In this document: positions 49,018-61,848 of the stretch, in pieces | Layout: every line of letters begins with the position of its first letter | How positions within the stretch are numbered: position 1 is the stretch's first letter | Assembly (NCBI RefSeq): GCF_000499845.2 | Contig: NC_023757.2 | Span: forward strand, 4,994,118-5,058,117 | Origin: Phaseolus vulgaris | Lineage: Eukaryota; Streptophyta; Magnoliopsida; Fabales; Fabaceae | DNA: 64,000 nucleotides | Direction of reading: 5' to 3' | Notes under the pieces: generated by a model | Told to the model about the DNA's origin: nothing | Databases searched by the model: none | The model's input: the letters and a program-made list of their open reading frames with translations, nothing else | Program-made: the position numbers and the translations under genes

Positions 49018-49048
49018 GTGTCGGTGTCCGAGTATCTGACACCGACAC
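49018..49048. repeat. Perfect 11-bp inverted repeat with 9-nt loop
   Basis: GTGTCGGTGTC (49018-49028) and GACACCGACAC (49038-49048) flank CGAGTATCT. It is GC-rich in AT-rich surroundings. Related words (GATACAGACACGGAGATA) appear near 48660, suggesting a dispersed repeat about 400 bp long. Confidence 0.8.
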
Positions 49049-49389
49049 GCCATTTAAAAGGAGTGTCGGAGCTTCATAGGTGATTTGATAATGAATCAGT
49101 TCAATAAAATATAATAAGTTATTAAAAATTATGATATGATCTTAAAAAAATGAATTTTAAGTTTAATTTAATTTTATAGTATCAACTTATAGTTAAAATT
49201 TACATCCAACAATTATATATGAAATATTTTTATATTGTGAGATTTTTTAATATTTTTTCTTAAATTTAAGAATTAAGAAATTTTCACTCCTTGTCAAGAA
49301 AAGGTTTAGAGATACATGTATAATATAAACCATGAAAATTGTCATTAAATATGTGATATGAAATTGCGAACGGTGGCAAATAAACATGA

Positions 49390-49527
49390 ATAAATTGATT
49401 GCATTAATTTTATAGTAAATAAAATATTAATTTATAAATTATTTAAAATAATTTTTAATTTGATTATTATAACAATTAATTATATTTTTTTCTATAAAAT
49501 TAGTTTATAATTAATGATTTTGTAGTG
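49390..49527. mobile_element. 3' half of a CACTA-type MITE
   Basis: Ends with AATGATTTTGTAGTG, one deletion away from the canonical right terminus, and is preceded by internal words of the family (ATTATAACAATTAATTATAT). Confidence 0.45.
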
Positions 49528-52179
49528 TTAAGTTTTAAATTAAAACTTCACATTTACTTTTTTTCATCGTTTATTTAAAGATAACTTTATAGAAATATTA
49601 CAGTTACTTATAAATGTTTTATATATAGAGAAAGACTATGTGGTAAAAGAAACTATATTAAGTGGGTCCATCTTTTTGTTTTTTCTTGAAAGTGTTTTAT
49701 ATTTGATAAAGAACACACACTCGTATATTTCTTTTCGAAAAAATTATCAAAAAAGTGTGTAAAGTGTATTGAAAATACTTTAAATTGGATATTTTCAAAA
49801 CTATTATTATTTTTAAAGTAACATAGTTATTGTCTTAAGAAATTTTAAGATGATTTTCAATATAAAGGGTTTTTCCTAAAATAGAAGAGTCTGATAAAAG
49901 CTGTGCTATTGTTTTTGCTTAAAAATTAAAAAATATTAAATACTTCTATTACTTAGATAAGTGAAAATGTTTTGTTGTATTAAATTCAACTTCACTCTCC
50001 CAAAGAAAATAAAAAATAAAAATTCTACTTCAACGTCAATATAAGAATTTTTTATTTTTTTATTTATCCAATTAAAAAAAAAGACATTTGAATTAAAAGA
50101 CAATTAAGAGATAGGATTATTACTTTTTAATAAGAAAAAAATAAGAAATAATGGAAGATGACTTCAATCTAACTCCATATAGTTATTATTCGTAAAATTT
50201 ATGTAATTAGAACCCAAATTTTATGTTCGTCATTTATTGCAAACTATAAGAGAATGTTTATTAAATACTATATATTCCACCACATGCAAATAATCAATTA
50301 AGTAAATTTGTCAATAGTGTCAAAATCCAAGATCAATAACAGAGAATTGTTTGCATGATTGCACAAGTATTTTAAAATTTTAAAAAGTTACAAATAAAAT
50401 AAATTATTAAAGAGATTAATAGATATTTCAATTATTAGTTATAAATAAATCCGTATTAAAGAGATAAATAGATTAACTTGAGAAAATTATGAAAATGTTT
50501 GTTTAAATTAAAACACATTATATCTATTGATATGCTATGTCAAAATTTAGATTAGTTAAACACTAAAAATCTTATAAAGTCAATCTAGTTAAGAAAGAAA
50601 AACGAGTTTTACATTATACAAAACTTAGATTGAGTTAAGATAAAATTAATTTGATTTGAATAATAAAAACTTAAAAAAAAAAGAAAAAAGAAACGCAAAT
50701 TGTGTAGAAAGCAGTTTCAATTTTTTTCTTGTTCAAAAGTAAAATTTGTAACCGACTTGTATATATAATTCTTCACAGAAACTTATGCAATGAACTAAAT
50801 TGTATTGTTTGGTTTTTTCTACTCTTCACAACTCCAATTAATTAATGTTGCTACTTGTATGAAATTAAATAATTAAATGTCCTTTATACACATGAAAATT
50901 TAAATGCAATCAACTTTATTATATAGTAAATTTACAAATGTTGATTTATATTTATTAAGATATATTATAATAAATACTATAAATATTCTTATTTATAATT
51001 TTTTTCTATAATTCTTCTATTTATTTAAGAGAACGAGACACCAAAATCGGATTCAATTCCTCATATAACACTATTTACACTTTATTTCCGCATCTAACAC
51101 TTTTTATTTTATTTTCCTATTTAACACCTTTTTGTTTTTATTTCCATATCTAACACTATTTCAAAAGTAAAATAATATAAAATTAATGTAAATGTATACT
51201 TAATGCTTAAAAATGAGTAGGCACTTTAATATTATCTGTGTGTTCACTACTAATACTAATTGACTTTGATTTTTTTATAATTATATCATATACTTTTTAC
51301 TTAAAATTAACATGATTACATCATTAATAATAATAAAAATAAATATTAATTTATGTTTATAGATTCAACTTTTATGTTGTTGTGGGGTTTAATTTTTTAT
51401 TTAAAAAAAACTAAACATTTTTAATTTATTAATCTTTTATTTTTATTTTATAAAAACTCATTTCTTTATTCATTAATAACTATTTTAAATATTAAAAATA
51501 TTTATTTTTTTAATGCATTCAAATTTTTTTTTTTTTTTTACTTTTGAAATGGTACAAGAGAAATAAAAATAAAAAGATGCTAGATATAAATAGGAAAGTA
51601 AAAACAAAAAAGTACTAGAAAAATAAAAGTGTAAATATTGCTATATTATGAATTGAGTCACAAAATCATTCAAAATTTAAAATTTGAAAATGAATCATCT
51701 ATTTCCATTCAAAATCGTCCCTTCAGATATACCAAATGTTTTAGAAAAAAAAAATAAAAAATGACAACAAGCTTGTAATACCAAAATAAAATTAAATATT
51801 GATATAAGGATAAAATAGAAATAAGAATGAAAAATTTCGTTTATATAAAAATATATAATATAATGTTTATTAGTTTTATTTTTTATTTTTACAAAGTTAA
51901 AAAAAATTAGTTGGAGTTTGTTAGATAGGAACAGTAGAGAATATCCGATTAATTAATATGTAATGGATAAACAGTTAAAGAAGAATTTGCGGAATTAAAT
52001 AAAAAATGAAATAATTAGCGGGTAAGAAGAGAAGACGCAGAAAAGGAGTGAAAAGCGAAAACGTGTGAGGCACATTGTAATGCATTTGTCACGGAAAAAA
52101 CTATGGTCTACGGAACGGGACGGGTTAGATCTTGATCTTTCACTGCCACTGTCTCTCTCTCTCTCTCTTCGTTTCTCTG

Positions 52180-52186
52180 TATAAAT
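52180..52186 (+). promoter_or_regulatory. TATA box of the UDP-glucose dehydrogenase gene
   Basis: TATAAAT, preceded by a (CT)n tract (52149-52168) and followed by a CT-rich leader. A start about 30 nt downstream (near 52212) fits the leader exon that ends at 52281. Confidence 0.7.
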
Positions 52187-52281
52187 TCTCACACCTCTTC
52201 ATTCCTCTCATTCCCTCCCTCTCTCCCTCTTAATTCTTCTTACTCTCTCACTTCAGATCTCTCTTTCATTCATCATTCAAG

Positions 52282-52975
52282 GTAAATTCCACCCATCCAA
52301 GCAAATGCATCTCTTTTCGTCTTTCCTTTCTTCCATTATTTCCCTTTTGATCTCTTTCCTTTTCTTGGCTGCAAGTAACTTTTTTTTTCCTACCCATTTT
52401 CTGTTTCTTTGCTTTCTTTCGATTTCGACTTCTGGGTGTTATTGTTTCGGCCCCAATTGCCACCTTTTTTTTTATGTGGGATTCTTTTTTTTTTTTTTTA
52501 ATTTTGGGTCGGTTGGATGATCACTGGATCTGTCGGTTTGGCTTGTTCCGTATGAATAGTGTTGTTAGATCTGGTGTCTGAATTTTTATCATGTGGGGAT
52601 TTGGATTCCACATTTGTCTCTTCTTTAGTATATTTTGGTGATGTGTGTGTCTGCATGTGTTTATTAGCTGAACATTTCAATCATATATGTTTAACATTTT
52701 GAATTTTCGTATCTAATGTTGTTTCTCTCTCTGGATCTGTTTGTATTTCTGTGTTTGATCTGCATGGGAAGTGTGGATCTTGTTCTTCCTGTGGTTATAG
52801 TCGGGATTGCGTAGCATTCTCTTGGAAATGATGTTGGTGGACGAGTTTTGTTGTATCTATGGTCTTTTCAATTGTATGCTGCTTTGGATCTTGATATGTT
52901 TGGGAGTGAGTTTGGAATTTGCATTGTTTATGCGTTATTTTGAGTTTGGATCATTGTGTGTGTTTTGTGGCGCAG
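52282..52975 (+). other. 5'-UTR (leader) intron of the UDP-glucose dehydrogenase gene
   Basis: A 694-bp GT-AG intron: donor CAAGGTAAAT, acceptor GTGGCGCAGG. It is T-rich, typical of plants. It sits entirely in the leader, 21 nt before the ATG. Leader introns in highly expressed plant genes often raise expression; this is inferred for this gene. Confidence 0.8.
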
Positions 52976-52996
52976 GCTGCTAGACAAGAATAAAAA

Positions 52997-54439
52997 ATGG
53001 TGAAAATTTGCTGCATTGGAGCTGGTTATGTCGGTGGGCCAACCATGGCCGTGATTGCCCTGAAGTGTCCTGAGGTTGAGGTGGTGGTGGTGGATATTGC
53101 CGCTCCACGAATCAATGCGTGGAACAGCGACCATCTTCCCATATATGAGCCTGGGCTTGATGATGTGGTGAAGCAGTGCAGGGGGAAGAACCTCTTCTTC
53201 AGCACTGATGTGGAGAAGCATGTTGCTGAGGCTGACATTGTCTTTGTTTCGGTGAACACGCCGACAAAAACTCAGGGGCTTGGAGCTGGCAAGGCAGCTG
53301 ATCTCACATATTGGGAGAGTGCTGCTAGGATGATTGCTGATGTTTCGAAAACAGACAAGATTGTGGTCGAAAAATCAACTGTGCCTGTGAAAACGGCTGA
53401 GGCAATTGAGAGGATTTTGACTCACAACAGGAAAGGCATCAATTTCACAATTCTGTCAAACCCTGAGTTTCTTGCTGAGGGCACAGCGATTGCAGACTTG
53501 TTTAAGCCGGATCGAGTCCTTATTGGAGGCAGGGAAACCCCAGAAGGTCAAAAGGCTATTCATGCTCTGAGAGATGTATATGCACATTGGGTTCCTCTTG
53601 ATAGAATCCTTTGCACCAATTTGTGGTCTGCTGAACTCTCAAAGCTTGCAGCCAATGCTTTTCTGGCCCAGAGGATCTCCTCTGTGAATGCCATGTCAGC
53701 ACTTTGTGAGGCAACTGGTGCTGATGTCTCACAGGTGTCTCACTCAATTGGCACAGACTCAAGAATTGGACCAAAGTTCTTGAATGCCAGTGTTGGTTTT
53801 GGTGGATCATGCTTTCAGAAGGACATATTGAACTTGGTGTATATCTGCGAGTGCAATGGCCTCCCTGAGGTGGCTAACTACTGGAAACAGGTCATTAAGG
53901 TGAACGACTACCAGAAAAACCGGTTTGTGAACCGTGTGGTTTCTTCCATGTTCAACACAGTTTCAGGTAAGAAAATTGCTGTTCTGGGATTTGCTTTCAA
54001 GAAGGACACTGGTGACACTAGGGAGACCCCAGCCATTGATGTGTGCAAGGGCCTCTTGGGAGACAAGGCCAAATTGAGCATATATGATCCTCAGGTTTCT
54101 GAGGACCAAATCATGAGGGATTTGGCCATGAAAAAGTTTGATTGGGACCACCCTGCCCATCTTCAACCACTTAGCCCCACTTCCAACAAGCAAGTATCTG
54201 TGGTTTGGGATGCCTATGAGGCAATCAAGGATGCACATGGTATCTGCATCATGACCGAGTGGGATGAGTTCAAGAACCTTGATTACCAAAAGGTTCATGA
54301 CAGCATGCAGAAGCCTGCATTCGTTTTTGATGGCCGCAATGTTGTTGATGTCAACAAGCTGAGGGAAATTGGTTTCATTGTTTACTCCATTGGCAAACCT
54401 CTAGATTCATGGCTCAAGGACATGCCTGCAGTGGCTTAA
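52997..54439 (+). CDS. UGD: UDP-glucose 6-dehydrogenase
   Basis: Cytosolic enzyme that oxidises UDP-glucose twice with 2 NAD+ to UDP-glucuronate, the precursor of UDP-xylose, UDP-arabinose and UDP-galacturonate for cell-wall polysaccharides. The CDS is one uninterrupted 480-codon exon, the usual plant length. The N-terminal Rossmann domain has GAGYVGG (residues 8-14) and VNTPT. Central segments are SNPEFLAEG (154-162) and the lysine-containing [13 protein letters not shown]. The catalytic Cys272 sits in [10 protein letters not shown]. The C-terminal UDP-binding domain runs from about residue 325 ([20 protein letters not shown]). The start is supported by the motif close to the N-terminus and the leader intron just upstream. 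From memory, an orthologue group including Arabidopsis UGD1 (At1g26570). Confidence 0.97.
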   Translation: MVKICCIGAGYVGGPTMAVIALKCPEVEVVVVDIAAPRINAWNSDHLPIYEPGLDDVVKQCRGKNLFFSTDVEKHVAEADIVFVSVNTPTKTQGLGAGKAADLTYWESAARMIADVSKTDKIVVEKSTVPVKTAEAIERILTHNRKGINFTILSNPEFLAEGTAIADLFKPDRVLIGGRETPEGQKAIHALRDVYAHWVPLDRILCTNLWSAELSKLAANAFLAQRISSVNAMSALCEATGADVSQVSHSIGTDSRIGPKFLNASVGFGGSCFQKDILNLVYICECNGLPEVANYWKQVIKVNDYQKNRFVNRVVSSMFNTVSGKKIAVLGFAFKKDTGDTRETPAIDVCKGLLGDKAKLSIYDPQVSEDQIMRDLAMKKFDWDHPAHLQPLSPTSNKQVSVVWDAYEAIKDAHGICIMTEWDEFKNLDYQKVHDSMQKPAFVFDGRNVVDVNKLREIGFIVYSIGKPLDSWLKDMPAVA

Positions 54440-54684
54440 AGGAAAAAAGCAGAGTTTGGAGCTACCTTTTTGGGAAGAATGTGTTGGTCTTTCAGAGTGA
54501 TTGCCCTATCCTCCTGATATGCTATCATCTTGCAGTTCATATAGTTTAGATTTCTGTTACTGTTATTTCTTTCATGTTACTTTTATTTGATCAGGTTTTA
54601 CCCCAAAGTTAGAGAGCTTAATTGCCTGAGTATCATGGTCTTTAGCTCTTTAAAAGTCCTTATTTTGGTGACCTGGTTTATCGT

Positions 54685-54690
54685 AATAAA
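54685..54690 (+). terminator. Polyadenylation signal of the UGD gene
   Basis: Canonical AATAAA about 250 nt after the stop codon, in a T-rich 3' UTR. Confidence 0.6.
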
Positions 54691-55002
54691 CAAGTACTGA
54701 GGAATTCTTATACAACGGATATCATTGGTTTCATTAATGTTCTTTTGTTACTTTCTATGAGCTTTAAGAAATCATTATAAAATTCCACTTTGAAATGAAA
54801 AATGTCTTTTGTTGTTGGCAGCAACACACAGGTGAATCTCTATAAAGTATAAGTTAAATTATATTATTAGTTATTAACATAGCACGTGTTGCATGTGGAC
54901 TTCATAAATTTGTCCTGAGATGATTGAGGAATGTTGAGATTTCTAATGTACTGTACCCTCTTTTTTCACACCCACGAAATTCCATACAAAATCTTCTGAT
55001 AG

Positions 55003-57542
55003 TTTTAATTTTTTATTACACACCATAATAGTTAAAAAATATCCCAGTAAAGTGACGAGATTTTGTCTTTTTCTTTTTTCTAGAGGATACTTCCGTCATT
55101 TCCATAGTCCTTTTCTGGTTGGTTTGGGGAATGAAAAAGTTAAAGAGTGTGAAAGAGGGGAAGGATGAAGATTTGAAAAGAAAGTTCACTATTTTTGAAT
55201 TAGGGTATGAGTGAATGTGTGAAATCTTTTTTATTGAAATGATATTATATTATTATATTATTATATTTTAAATTATTTTTATATTTTAAATTATTATATT
55301 TTAAATTATTTTTAATGTTGTAAATGCTAATATTATAAATTTATCCTTATAAAAAAAAATATTAATTAATTTAAAATACATTTTAGTTAATTAAAATGAT
55401 ATTATATTATTTAATTTGTATTATATATATATATATATATATTAAGTATATAATTTTATTCATATAAATATTAATGATAATTTTCATTATTATTATGAGA
55501 AAGTTAATATATTTTAAAAAGTAAATGAGTATTTAAAATTTGGGTAAAATTTAAAATATTATGATATATGAAAAGAATATTAAATAATAATCAATAATAT
55601 AAAAATCTGAATATTAAATAGTAATTTAACAGTATTCAACATGAAAAAGTATCTAATATAATAAAAATGAAATGTTCAACTAATAAATATTTATAATTTT
55701 TAAATTTGAATCATTAAAATGGATTCTCATTAATAAAAGATTCATAAAAAATAATTACATAAATACTTTTAGTTTAAATTATTATGTCAATTCAATAGTG
55801 TAATATAAAAAATATATAATTATTCTAAATTTTTAATATTAAAATGGATACTCAATAATTAAACAAAATAATAATAATTATATTAATAAAATACTTTTAG
55901 TTTAAATTATTATGTCAATTCAATAGTGTAATATAAAAAATATATAATTATTCTAAATTTTTAATATTAAAATGGATACTCAATAATTAAACAAAATAAT
56001 AATAATTATATTAATAAAATAATTATATTATTTTTATTTTATTTATAGAATTTAAATATTTAAATTCTCATCAATAAAATCAAATCTCAATTATTATAAT
56101 ATATCAATTTTATTCTATTATTTATATTTTTAGAATTTAAATATATAAATGGATTTTGTATTCTCATTAATAAATCAAAATCTAGATTATTATAATATTT
56201 AATTAAATTAAATTATTTATACTTTTAGAATTTAAATATTTAAATTGATTTTTTATTCTTATTAATAAATCAAAATCTAAATTACTATAATATATAATCG
56301 AATTCTGAATAATAGAATATAAATAAAATTACTAAAATAATTTGAAATAATATTTTTATTAATTTTTATTAATAAGAATTTTTTTAAAATATTTCTAAAA
56401 ATAAATACAAACAAAATATTAAATTAGAACAAAAAACACACAAAAAAACACCTAAAAATTAAAGGAAAAATAAAAAACAAAATTTTGAAAAAAGATGAAG
56501 ATAATCAAATATGCTTTGTTTTAAAAAACAACATAGATTATCCACTACTTTTAGGAGTCTAATTGATTATCTTCCCTTAAAAAAAATCTAATCAATTGTG
56601 TTGAATATCTTAATAGCATAATCAATTATGTCTATTCAACTAATAGCATAAAATTTCAAATAATGTATTTTATTAATTTTGATTAATAAGAAAAAATATT
56701 GTTTTAATGTTTATAAAAATAAATATAAATAGAATATTAAATAGAACAAAAAAAAACACAAAAATACCTAAAAATCAAAGAAAAAAAACAAAATTTAGAA
56801 AATTTGGAAAAAAAAAGAACATAACTGATTATGCTTTGCTTTTGAAAAAACAACATAATCGATTATCCATTATTTTTGGGAGCCTAAATACTATAATTGA
56901 TTATATCTATTTTAACACACACCACATGATTGATTATCCTCATAAAAATAAAGGCTAATTGATTATGTTGTATGCTTAATCGATTATCAACTATTTTTTT
57001 TGATTAAGTCCTATGTGTTTTTTCTTACATAATCGATTAGACAGTGTGAAAAATCTTAAAATTATTATTTATAATTTTATTATTATTTTATAAATTAATC
57101 TGAAATATTATTATTATTTTAATATTTATATTGTTAATATTAATAATACTTTTTTTATTATAAATATATTTATATTATTTTAATTTTTTATTACACACCG
57201 TAATAGTTAAAAAAATATCCCAGTAATTTCGTTGTCTTTTTCTTTTTTCTAAAGGATAGTTCCGTCATTCATTGTGGTTTTGGGGAAAGAAAAAGTGAAG
57301 GTAAGTTAGGAGGATTTGAGAAGAAAAGTTGAGTGTTTTAGATTAGCATAAGATAGAGTAAATGTGTGAGAAATTTTATTAAAATACGTTAATTATGTGA
57401 TGGTTGTAAGAGTATTATTTTAAATTATTTTTAATGATGTAAATGGCAAGATTACAAATTTATTTTTATATAAAAAGTTAGAAAATAAAATATTAATTAA
57501 TTTAAAGTATGTTTTAGTTAATTAAAATAATTTGTATTATGT

Positions 57543-57573
<31 letters not shown>

Positions 57574-59500
57574 ATTAAATTATGAAGAACATAATTTTAT
57601 TCATATAAGAATATTAATATTAATGATAATTTTCATATTAATATTATTATGAAAAATTTAATATATTTTAAAAAGGAAATGAGTATTTAAAATTTGGGTA
57701 AGAAATTTTTTGTGTATGTTTAAAATGTAACCATATTATGATATATGAAAAGAATATTAAATAATAATCAATAACATGAAAATCTGAATATTAAATAGCA
57801 ATTTTATCAATATTTAACATGAAAAATGACCTAGTATAATAAAAATGAAATATTCATGACAATAAATATTTATAATTTTTAAATTTGAATCATTAATGTT
57901 GATTATTAATATAAATTTTATTACTCTTAAATTATTTACCGTTATATTATTACATTAATGGTCAATTTGTAAGACTGTTAGTATTCCTATTTTATAGTTT
58001 CTACTAATTATAATTTTATTATATTATTGAAATAAATCAAAATGGATCAGTCCAACAATTTTGCAATTTTTTTGAAATTACTACGTTTAATAAGTTTTTA
58101 CAACTTTTTACCTTATGTTATTTTCTTCGGTTAGTTTCTACAATTAAAATGGATTCCCATATCTCAATTCAACAGTGTAAGATAAAAAAATATATAATTA
58201 TTCTAAATTTTTAATATTAAAATAGATACTCATTCATAAAAGAAAAATTAATAATTATATTATTTTTATTTTTATTTATAGAATTTAAATATTTAAATTC
58301 TTATTATTAAAATTAAATCTGAATTACTATAATATATCAATTGAATTCTATTATTTATATTTTTAGAACTTAAATATTTAAATGGATTTTGTATTTTCAT
58401 TAATAAATCAAAATCTAGATTATTATAATATATAATTATATTCTATTATTTATACTTTTAGAATTTAAATATTTAAATGAATTTTCTATTCTTATTAATA
58501 AATCAAAATCTAAATTACTATAATATATATAATATATAATTGAATTCTGAATAATAGAATATAAATAAAATTACTAAAATAATTTGAAATAATATTTTTA
58601 TTAATTATTATTAATAAGAAAGCATATTTTTTTAATATTTTTAAAATAAATACAAACAGAATATTAAATTAGAAAAAAAACCCTCAAAATCAAAGAAAAA
58701 ATCATAAAAAATTAAATTGGAAAATTTGGAGAAAAAAAAAATGAACATAACCAATTATGTTTTGCCTTGAAAAACAACATAATCAATTATCCACTGTTTT
58801 TATGAACCTAATCGATTATGTCTTCCCTTAAAAAAAAAAATCTAATAAATTATGTTGAATATCTGAATAGCATAATTGATTATGTCTATTTTAACACACA
58901 CTTAATAGCATATAATTTCAAATAATGTATTTTATTAATTCTGATTAATAAAAAAAATATTTTTTTAATATTTCTAAAAATAAATACAAATAGAATATTA
59001 AATTACAACAAAAAAAGAAACAAAAGAAACCTAAAAATCAAAGGAAAAATCATAAAAACAAAATTTGGAAAAAAAATAACATAACTCATTATGCTTTGCT
59101 TTTAAAAAAACAACATAATCAATTACCCACTACTTTTGGGAGCCTAATTGATTATACATTTTCTTAAAAAAAGAATCTAATCGATTATGTTAAATATCTG
59201 AATAACATAATCAATTATGGCTATTTTAACACACACCACATAATTGATTATCCTCTTAAAAATAGAGGCTAATTGATTATGTTGTATGTTTAATAGATGA
59301 TCAACTATTTTTTAGGACATAATCGATTAAGTCCTATGTGCTTTTTCTTACATAATCGATTAGACACTGTAAAAAATCTTAAAATTGTTATTTAAAATTT
59401 TATTATTATTTTATAAATTAATTTGAAATATTATTATTATTTTTATATTTATATTATTAATATTAATAATACTTTTTTATTATAAATATATTTATATTTT
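55003..59500. repeat. 2.2-kb tandem duplication rich in ATAATCGATTAT palindromes
   Basis: Two diverged units, about 55003-57177 and 57178-59500, both starting TTTTAATTTTTTATTACACA followed by ATATCCCAGTAA and TTCCGTCATT. Each contains an internal sub-duplication of roughly 325 bp (for example 56370-56690 against 56690-57000). In those parts, words of the form ATAATCGATTAT, ATAATTGATTAT or ATAATCAATTAT recur, about 25 in total over both units. No ORF of note; the 83-codon ORF at 56707 is a lysine/asparagine-rich product of A-runs. Confidence 0.8.
55773..56018. repeat. 118-bp near-exact tandem duplication
   Basis: Unit 55773-55890 is repeated almost without change from 55891, starting ATACTTTTAGTTTAAATT. 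It is present only in the first of the two 2.2-kb units, so it postdates that larger duplication. Confidence 0.85.
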
Positions 59501-61711
59501 TAGGTATATAGGTATTTTTATTTTATTAAAAATATATTTAATATTTTTTTATTTTGAATATATTAAATATTTTTTGGATATTTACAGTTTATTTGGAATA
59601 AAATTAAATAAAATTAAGTGATTTAAATTATTTTTTATTATATATTGAGGGTAAAAACGTAAGTTTATAAGTGCTTATGTGGTTTTTTCTTCTTTTGTAG
59701 ATGTTTGTCTTCAATAATTTAAAACACAAAAAATTATTCATCTTTCCCTTTCCAGACCCCTCCTCTCTCGTACATCTGTTGATGTAAAAAAGGGGTGTAC
59801 TTTCACATCCGTTCGCGTGAGTAGTGCATCTCCTAATCCAAACACAGTGCTAAAGAGTATGATATTATTTTTTTGGTTTAATATAAATGCAGAAAAAATG
59901 ATTTTTTTATTTGATTGAGAAAAAAAATTGAGTTTTTGAGATACAATTTTTAAATATGTTTCCTTTTATTTTTCTTTAATTTAAATTTAAATTTTTTTTA
60001 TTTTTTTCTTCGTATTTTCTTTTCATTTAGGCTTATTTTCCTTATGTCTTTATTTGCATTCACTATTATTTTGGAGATCTACAAACAAGAGTGTGGAAAG
60101 TTAGTGTGATAACTCTTGATTATTTTCTTTTCACTTAGGCGTATCTGTCTTAAGTCTTTATTTGTATTCACTATTTCTTTAGACACACAAAAAAAGTGTG
60201 GAAAGGCGGTGTGATAACTCTGAATAAAAGTAAGATTTTAAGAAAAACATAATAAAAGTTGTCTTTTAAGCTTGAAAGTTTGACATGTGTTTTTAATCTT
60301 TTGAAGAAACTTTTTTGAACTGGACTTTGACATAAGAGTTTGAGTGAATATACTTACACTACAAAGAATAGAAGAAATCAAGTTGAAAGAGTTAAAATTT
60401 ACACAATAGGCACTAGACAGTCAAAGGTCAATAGTAAACAAAACTCAAGAGAAGCTGAAGAATAATTAGTTAGTTAGATTTAGATTAGTTTTTTGTGCTC
60501 GTTTCAAGGATCACCCATTTATAAAAATTTTGAACTCTATAAATAGATATTAGCTTACCATACTTAACATATATACATAACAAGTAGATTAACAAGACTT
60601 AGGCGCCACAATAGTTGTAGTTTAGTTTTCAGTTTTTAGTTTTTTGTTAATTTTGTCATTTAGAGTTCTATAGACGTTTTTCATTTTTCTTCTCTATACT
60701 TTTTACATTCTACAGTTTATCATTTTTAAGTGAATTTAGTTCTAAAATTTGGTAACAATGAATTACGATGGTCTATTTGGTCTATTTTAGTGTTTTCTTC
60801 CTTAATTTTTTTTTTGGGAAATCTATTTTCGATTGAAAGTAGTTTTCTAAGAACATTCAAATCGATTGGTCATGTTTTCTTTAGTGATAAGGAATCCAGA
60901 TTTTAGCTTCTTACATTTGAAGTTGAAGATTATTGAATCATATTTTTGTACCTTGTTTTTCATTTTAGTATTGAAATTCAATTTTCTTGTTTGTAACGAT
61001 TTAAATTTTTATTCTTTTATGTTTCTATACTTTTCGTTTTTTTAGTTTGCATGTTCAATTCATTTTTATTTCAGTTTTATTTAATCGCAATTTGTATTTT
61101 TCATTATGTTTTACATTTTCTGTACATTAAGTTTATGCATTTTAATTTTCTATCTTTTATATTTCTACAATTTACATTCCTCGCACTTTACATTTATGCA
61201 ATTTAGTTTTCTCACACTTTACATTTTAGTCATTTACTCTTAGAAGCTTTCATATTTTTTTCGTTTTCTTTTAGTAGAACTATTAGTTAGTCTAGTAAAT
61301 AATTGTTGACTGGAGAATCTATTAGTTGTACTTAACATCTTTTGCACAAGTCATTTTACTTTTCTGCATAAGAACTATTGGACTAGTAAGTGATTACGGT
61401 CTAACAGTTGTACTTAGGTTCTTTTACTTTAGCTCTTTTAGCTTTTAGTTTACATTATATTTTCATGTATTTAATATTCTATCATTTACTTTTCAGCTCT
61501 TTACATTAAAGTGTTGATAGACAATCTGTTAGATGATGGTTTATAGACGATGTATTTTTCACTACTGTTTTAAATTCTTTTTTTTTTCATTCCAATTCCC
61601 CATTATTAATTTGTGAAAGAAAGAATACATAAAATGATTCTCATATAACATCTTTTCTTTGGACTGACCTAGGTTGATCCTATATTACATTAGGGGAAAC
61701 TTAATTTTATA
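59501..61711. other. Spacer between the palindrome repeat and LINE sequence
   Basis: T-rich DNA with no gene recognised. It holds a 108-bp tandem duplication (60013-60228) and, from about 60950 to 61260, loosely repeated words such as TTTACATTT and CTTTACAT. Possibly an old LTR; no ends found. Confidence 0.5.
60013..60228. repeat. 108-bp imperfect tandem duplication
   Basis: TATTTTCTTTTCATTTAGGC at 60013 and TATTTTCTTTTCACTTAGGC at 60121. Each is followed by GTCTTTATTTG and GTGTGGAAAG, then GTGTGATAACTCT. Confidence 0.8.
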
Positions 61712-61848
61712 TTTTTTTCTCAACAATGAATAAATTAAATAATTAAGACACTTTAGGGTGTCTCAACCCTTTTACTTCCTTTACCAGCTTCTTATACTCC
61801 AAACCAATATTAAACAACAAAATAAATATCATAAAGGAGCTCATCCCT
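61712..61848 (-). mobile_element. LINE 3'-end fragment
   Basis: T-run, then AATGAATAAATTAAAT, ACACTTTAGGGTGTCTCAAC and CTTCTTATACTCC, parallel to the 3' UTR of the larger LINE that starts right beside it. A separate, more diverged 3' scrap in the same orientation. Confidence 0.5.

Larger units (their letters stand above)
39932..51980. other. 12-kb AT-rich intergenic region without recognised genes
   Basis: No ORF here has protein-family features. Apart from items listed separately (MITE pieces at 41.1 and 49.4 kb, an orphan promoter-like block at 44.7-44.9 kb, an inverted repeat at 49.0 kb), I see AT-rich DNA with short T/A runs and an (AT)n run near 45627. The block 43780-45250 has a less AT-rich composition and may be an old LTR-type repeat, but I could not define ends. 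Confidence 0.6.

Noticed and set aside
52928..53221. Antisense ORFs across the UGD coding region
   Set aside because: Shadows of the strongly supported plus-strand UDP-glucose dehydrogenase CDS.
56707..56958. 83-codon Lys/Asn-rich ORF
   Set aside because: Lies in an A-rich internal repeat of the 2.2-kb duplication; composition alone explains it.
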